A stretch of 27,580 nt of DNA. Source: an uncultured Clostridia bacterium. Lineage in GTDB: Bacteria > Bacillota > Clostridia > Peptostreptococcales > Anaerovoracaceae. The stretch covers positions 1-27,580 of the forward strand of contig CAKQUI010000017.1 in the NCBI GenBank assembly GCA_934277495.1, in the 5' to 3' direction. Within the stretch, counting starts at the first letter, position 1, and every line of letters begins with the position of its first letter. Below are positions 23,686 to 27,580 of this stretch, piece by piece. A program made the position numbers and the translations under genes. Below the pieces are notes generated by a model. That model was given only the letters and a program-made list of their open reading frames with translations, was not told the DNA's origin and ran no database searches.

Positions 23686-25618
23686 TGCCTTCTCCATTCC
23701 GTTTCCTGTCGATGATCCCTCTGATACCCAGCATCACAGCTATCGCTGCTATTGCTGCCGCCACGAATATCAGCACTGCAGGGCTGCTTTCACGTCTGAC
23801 GTCGTTGCTGAAGGTAGCGTTTGCTGCATTGCGCTTCAGGAGCTTGTCAACAGGATCCTTGAACTGTTCTTTTTTCTTTTTGTCCTTCATCAGTTTGTTC
23901 TGCTTGTTGTCTGCCTGCTTGTCGTTTTTCTGAGCCATCAGCTTCTTCATACGCTCGCTGTGTTTCTTCTGCTTGTCGGCTTCCGACGCTGTGCTGCCTG
24001 CCATCACGAAGTCGCCGAGTTTCTTCGTTTTGAAGATCTTCGTTCCATTGGCGCTGGCAGTCTCTATCTTTTTCAGGGAACCTTTCGAAGACACTCTGTA
24101 CACCTTGCTGGTGCGCTCTTTGATATCGTCGCTCACCGGCATCTCCACACGCACAGCTTCATCGGGATCTATCTTGCTGTCGCCTTTGTAGAAAGCCATG
24201 GCGTAGTACACCGCCTCCTGCTCCGACTTGCTGAGATGTTTCTTCGCAGCTGCATATTCATCAGTTTCTCTGCCCATGACCCGGACGATCATATTCGTGC
24301 CCTCTGGCAGACTGCCTGCAGGTGCGATGACATATATGCCTGTGACCTTGTCGTAAAACACCATCTGCTCCTTCATTACCTTCGATGCTTTCACCTCTGT
24401 CATAGCATCTTCAAGAGCACTTACCTGAGAGTTTATCTCGTTCTGAGTGTTATATTTGTCAAGTTTCTCAGCTTTCTTTATCTCTTCGTCCAGATTTTCC
24501 ACCTCTATCCTGCCGTACTGCCCCACATCGTTGCCTACATTGATGCTGGTCTTTTCATAGAGTTTCTTCGCCTCGGCAAGAGTCTTTTCCAGCTTGCTCA
24601 TATCCGCCGGCTGAGGTTTGTCGCTCTTTGCTTTTTTCAGCATGGCGTTGAGCTCGCCGATCATGTCCTTCATCTTCCTGTCCGCTGCGCTCTGGAGCAT
24701 CTTGCGGACTTCCTTCTTAGCAGTCTTATCATACTCCTCCAGCAGTGCAGTCAGATTCTTTATGTTCTGGCGCTTGTACTTTCCCTCCCGGAAGTCTTTC
24801 TCCGTCACAGAATCTATAAAATCATGGGCGATTTTTGAAGCGTCATTCCACTTGCTTATATCTGCATATGTCTGGACGGAAAACCGCATCGGCACCATAT
24901 TGACGATGAAACCTCCATCGTTGTCTTTTTTCTTCCAGCTGGAAATGAATTCGAATTCCTTGTTTTTCTCGCTGTCGTAGCGAGCTTTTTCCTCCGATGT
25001 CAGTCCTTCGCTGGTCTGCTGTATGTATCCGGTGTAATCTCCCTTGTCATTTTTCGCCAGCACCAGGGTGATGCCGTTGTTGGCCTGCATGCCCCGCAGG
25101 AAGCCGAATTCGTAAAGGCTGCCGGGTTCCAGTTCGAAGCCTTCTATAGGAAACACATAGCATGTCCCGTTGCCGGAAGGGTCCACCTTGTCTCCACGCC
25201 TTGCGGGAGTCTGGATGTAATCTGTAAAGTTGCTGATCCGCACACCGTCCTTGTATGCGAACATGTATTTTTTCCCGTATGCCACCCAGTCTTTCTTATC
25301 GCTGTAAGGGTTGCGGTCAGTCATTGCATAGAACGTATAGTTCGAGCCATCGCTTTTCTTTGCTTCCAGATAGTCCACGCCGTTCCTGGCTCCGCTGTAT
25401 TTTATGACAGATCCGCTGTTGTTATAGAGGTTGCTCAGCCAGTGCTGACCGTTGCCGGTATCCACCAGATATCCTCTCGGGGTGAAAGGATTCCTGCCTT
25501 TGCCGCTGGTGCCGAATTCCCATACATCTGCAAAGCACTGCACGGTACCGGAAAATATCACTGCCGTCATCAGCAGTGCTGTCAGTATCCTTATTACTGT
25601 ACGTCCTGTGCGTTTCAT
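23675..25618 (-). CDS. Membrane-anchored surface protein with FIVAR-like region
   Basis: 647 residues. It has an N-terminal signal peptide (MKRTGRTVIRIL, hydrophobic core, likely cut after CFA near residue 30), a large extracellular part and one C-terminal membrane helix (about 613-636) with a short KR-rich cytoplasmic tail. There is no LPxTG. A charged helical stretch (about 300-410) looks like a FIVAR domain (leucine/alanine heptad pattern, GNDVGQYG, closing LEDAMTEVKAS). A Lys-rich, coiled-coil-like stalk (about 545-600) precedes the anchor. A role in the cell envelope or adhesion is inferred; I do not know the family of the N-terminal part. GAGGAAACGATT precedes the ATG. Its 3' end overlaps the GlpA-like gene. 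Confidence 0.78.
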   Translation of the reverse strand: MKRTGRTVIRILTALLMTAVIFSGTVQCFADVWEFGTSGKGRNPFTPRGYLVDTGNGQHWLSNLYNNSGSVIKYSGARNGVDYLEAKKSDGSNYTFYAMTDRNPYSDKKDWVAYGKKYMFAYKDGVRISNFTDYIQTPARRGDKVDPSGNGTCYVFPIEGFELEPGSLYEFGFLRGMQANNGITLVLAKNDKGDYTGYIQQTSEGLTSEEKARYDSEKNKEFEFISSWKKKDNDGGFIVNMVPMRFSVQTYADISKWNDASKIAHDFIDSVTEKDFREGKYKRQNIKNLTALLEEYDKTAKKEVRKMLQSAADRKMKDMIGELNAMLKKAKSDKPQPADMSKLEKTLAEAKKLYEKTSINVGNDVGQYGRIEVENLDEEIKKAEKLDKYNTQNEINSQVSALEDAMTEVKASKVMKEQMVFYDKVTGIYVIAPAGSLPEGTNMIVRVMGRETDEYAAAKKHLSKSEQEAVYYAMAFYKGDSKIDPDEAVRVEMPVSDDIKERTSKVYRVSSKGSLKKIETASANGTKIFKTKKLGDFVMAGSTASEADKQKKHSERMKKLMAQKNDKQADNKQNKLMKDKKKKEQFKDPVDKLLKRNAANATFSNDVRRESSPAVLIFVAAAIAAIAVMLGIRGIIDRKRNGEGNEI

Positions 25619-25645
25619 AATCGTTTCCTCATCTCAGTTTTGTCC

Positions 25646-25674
25646 TTGCCTGATTTATCGATTTATCGTATCAT
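25646..25674 (+). promoter_or_regulatory. Candidate promoter of the Ig-like protein gene
   Basis: A -35 TTGCCT (25646-25651) and a -10 TATCAT (25669-25674) are 17 bases apart on the plus strand. The spacer contains a tandem GATTTATC repeat. The opposite gene must use the same 86-base space; the best minus-strand pair (TTGCTT, 17 bases, GATAAA) is weaker. Confidence 0.45.
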
Positions 25675-25704
25675 TGTTATATCGAAGCAAAGGAGATATA
25701 TACC

Positions 25705-26478
25705 ATGTTCTATCATAATCGTTCCTTCAAAGAGGAACAGCCGGTTAATGCAATTTCAAGAACAGCCGTCATCATACTGATGATGTGCCTTGTGTTTTTT
25801 ACTGCATCTGCAGGCTATGTCTTCGCCGCAGACGGCGATGGTACAGGCGGCGGCAACGGCGATGGCAGCGGCAACGGAAAGAACCGCAGTATACCGCTGA
25901 CCCTCGTAAGCTCGTCCGTGAAAGACGGTGATACCGGCGTGCCTCTGGACCCTGTGATACAGCTTGACTTCAACAAGAACGTGTCCAATATCACAGTCCT
26001 CGCCAACAACAAGAAATGTTTCCATCTCACCGAAGAAGGTGGCGAAGCTGTACCTATAAAGCTCACATTCCCTGACACTCAGCTGCAGCAGGATTACAAG
26101 AAGCAGGTCTTCATCTCACCAAAGGAGAAACTTTCTCCCAAAACCAGCTACCGCATCAGCGTGGACAGCAAAGTGACTGCCAGGAACGGCATGGTGATAG
26201 ACAACGCCCACACCATCACTTTCACCACAGGCACGAAAGCCACATCGGAGGAAAACGCCATCCTTGAAAAGCTTGGCGATTTCAACACTGTGACCTACGA
26301 AACTGCCTACGGCGAGACTGCCGATTCAGTCCCGGTCAATGTCTCAGATCTCGACGATCCGTCAGAAGACAGTGGTCTTGATACAGCTTCCATCGCACGT
26401 ATAGCCGCAGGCGCTGTCATCCTCCTCATCATCGTCTTCACCGCAGTGTTCATCATGCTCAGACGTAAAAGACGATGA
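25705..26478 (+). CDS. Membrane-anchored Ig-like (Big_5/SbsA-type) surface protein
   Basis: 257 residues. It has a signal peptide (hydrophobic core about 20-40, likely cut after YVFA near residue 41), a flexible Gly/Asp/Asn-rich linker, and one bacterial Ig-like domain (about 70-175). That domain opens with SSSVKDGDTGVPLDPVIQLD and closes with NAHTITFTTG, the standard Big_5 pattern. A membrane helix (about 230-253) and an RRKRR tail anchor it. AAAGGAG lies 9 bases before the ATG. The gene is divergent from the FIVAR-like protein. Its last 20 bases overlap the transglutaminase-like gene on the other strand. An adhesion or wall-organising role is inferred. Confidence 0.82.
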   Translation: MFYHNRSFKEEQPVNAISRTAVIILMMCLVFFTASAGYVFAADGDGTGGGNGDGSGNGKNRSIPLTLVSSSVKDGDTGVPLDPVIQLDFNKNVSNITVLANNKKCFHLTEEGGEAVPIKLTFPDTQLQQDYKKQVFISPKEKLSPKTSYRISVDSKVTARNGMVIDNAHTITFTTGTKATSEENAILEKLGDFNTVTYETAYGETADSVPVNVSDLDDPSEDSGLDTASIARIAAGAVILLIIVFTAVFIMLRRKRR

Positions 26479-27580
26479 ATTTCAGGAAGAATCTCTTCAT
26501 CCTGCCGGATCCCCGGTACACATGGCGGGCTGCAGCGAATATGCAGTCTGCCATTTTTTCATGCTCTTCACCTGTCAGTTCAGCATCGCCGAACCGCACT
26601 GCATTCACAGCTCTCAGCATCTGCCTGTATCCCATGCCGGATGCCGTCATGACCTCGCCTGCGGCCTTTTCTATATCATCTGCATTGTCGTATGGATCTG
26701 CTGCCACAGGATGGCCTGCAGCCTTCATTATCTTCTCGAAATACCTGTAGCGTGCATATACAATGCCGGTGTCTCTGCCTTCTCTCAGTTTCTTTTCCCT
26801 GCGGGCTGCATATTTTCTTCCGATGATCTCGTAAAGTATTATCAGCAGCAGTATCCCTGCCGGTATGAAGATCCTCGGATCTATATTTTTCTTTTCATCG
26901 GTATTTTTGTTGTCGTTATCGCTGTCTTCAGGCCTTTCATCTTCGTAGTTCTTCGTCTTGTCTTCCTGTATCTTTTCGTTTTCTTCGGTATCAGCGGTCA
27001 TCTGCTTCTGCATATCGTAGAAGCCCGGAACCACCTCCACCGGAAACCACCCGATCTCGTCTATATAGATCTCCACCCAGCTGTGGGAAAGAGAATCCGG
27101 CACATCCACACGCACGGTATCCATCTCCGTCAGCAGCTTGACATATTCCGGCGACAGATAGTAGCCTTCCGCATATCTTGCCGGAATGCCTGCAGCTCTG
27201 AACATCAGCGCCGCTGCCGTTGCAAAGTGCATATCGTTTCCTGTACGGCTTTCCTCAAGGAAATACGAAAGCTCGTCTTTTCCTTTCGGCGCTCCGCTGT
27301 ACTCCGTATCGTATTCATACTCGTCATCGAACATCTTGCGGATATCGCTGAGCACGAAATTTATGGTCCTGCCGTCCCTGCGCTTTGTCCCTGTCTTTTC
27401 GATGATCTTCATGTCGTCATCGTCCACGAAAAGATAAGTATCATAGACGAACCTGCGGTACACGGCTTCGCTCTGGGCATAGTCGTCCCACTTGTCGCTC
27501 TGCTTCAGCTCTGTGAGCCAGTCTGATATACCGCTCTCACTGTAATCCTCAAGACCTTTCCTGATGAGGAAAGTCCTGAA
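26459..27580 (-). CDS. Transglutaminase-like membrane protein lacking the catalytic Cys (5' end outside window)
   Basis: The frame stays open to the right edge, so the N-terminus is missing and 373 residues are visible. It begins with a transglutaminase-core region (motifs FATAAALMFRAAGIPARYAEGY and SHSWVEIYIDEIGWFPVE) containing the catalytic-type His. An acidic Asp/Asn/Lys linker, a membrane helix (IPAGILLLIILYEIIG) and a cytoplasmic domain resembling DUF4129 follow. This is the layout of the C-terminal half of TgpA-type proteins. Where active enzymes have GYCxHFA this one has GNDMHFA, so the nucleophile Cys is replaced by Asp. A non-catalytic role is likely. TgpA proteins in Firmicutes often neighbour a MoxR ATPase and a DUF58 gene, which would lie to the right. 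Confidence 0.83.
   Translation of the reverse strand, partial: FRTFLIRKGLEDYSESGISDWLTELKQSDKWDDYAQSEAVYRRFVYDTYLFVDDDDMKIIEKTGTKRRDGRTINFVLSDIRKMFDDEYEYDTEYSGAPKGKDELSYFLEESRTGNDMHFATAAALMFRAAGIPARYAEGYYLSPEYVKLLTEMDTVRVDVPDSLSHSWVEIYIDEIGWFPVEVVPGFYDMQKQMTADTEENEKIQEDKTKNYEDERPEDSDNDNKNTDEKKNIDPRIFIPAGILLLIILYEIIGRKYAARREKKLREGRDTGIVYARYRYFEKIMKAAGHPVAADPYDNADDIEKAAGEVMTASGMGYRQMLRAVNAVRFGDAELTGEEHEKMADCIFAAARHVYRGSGRMKRFFLKFIVFYV

Noticed and set aside
23588..24838. 416-codon plus-strand open frame
   Set aside because: Antisense to the surface-protein gene; composition (Leu/His/Phe-rich) reflects the complement of its Lys- and Glu-rich codons; no ribosome-binding site or homology.
26522..27526. 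334-codon plus-strand open frame
   Set aside because: Antisense shadow of the transglutaminase-like gene; no start signal.

Overview
The window reads as a chromosomal segment of a strictly anaerobic, fermentative member of the Clostridia (Bacillota). The reasons are a trimeric [FeFe]-hydrogenase, a six-gene Rnf complex in clostridial order, AGGAGG-type ribosome-binding sites before most genes, a DUF4317 gene, and TgpA-like and FIVAR-like cell-envelope proteins. Something near the Anaerovoracaceae (former Family XIII) would fit, but this is only a guess from gene content. Almost everything is encoded on the minus strand, so operons are read from high to low coordinates.

Layout, left to right. 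(1) 1-89: the start of a DUF4317 gene running off the left edge. (2) 286-2512: a polar amino-acid ABC importer (binding lipoprotein, permease, ATPase) with its own promoter and terminator. (3) 2869-6933: hydC-hydB-hydA, a probably electron-bifurcating NADH/ferredoxin [FeFe]-hydrogenase. (4) 6934-7819: a long non-coding stretch holding the hyd promoter, an AT-rich region, the 5' fragment of a group IIC intron and the terminator of the rnf operon. (5) 7820-12824: rnfCDGEAB, the ion-pumping ferredoxin:NAD+ oxidoreductase, with a two-promoter leader containing an attenuator-like hairpin pair. (6) 13253-19303: a six-gene operon (radical SAM TrsS-like protein, methyltransferase, C-GCAxxG-C-C protein, short AMP-dependent ligase, XdhC, MobA-like NTP transferase fused to a histidine phosphatase). 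It matches a poorly characterised set known from Desulfovibrio vulgaris DVU_1551-1557 and thought to mature a molybdenum hydroxylase/aldehyde oxidoreductase. No such target enzyme is in the window. (7) 19524-20498: a divergent, very acidic unknown protein. (8) 20750-23685: two flavoproteins of the anaerobic glycerol-3-phosphate dehydrogenase type, one fused to DUF1667. (9) 23675-27580: three membrane-anchored envelope proteins: a FIVAR-like surface protein, a Big_5-like Ig protein, and a transglutaminase-like protein in which Asp occupies the usual catalytic Cys position.

The hydrogenase and Rnf complex link the ferredoxin, NADH and H2 pools and an ion gradient, and both operons carry weak Rex-like operator candidates. 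The least understood and most interesting part is the 13-19 kb maturation cassette. Its radical SAM protein carries three Cys-Cys-rich acidic insertions (45 Cys in 574 residues). The second notable item is the intron remnant sitting directly behind a transcription terminator, the hallmark insertion site of group IIC introns.
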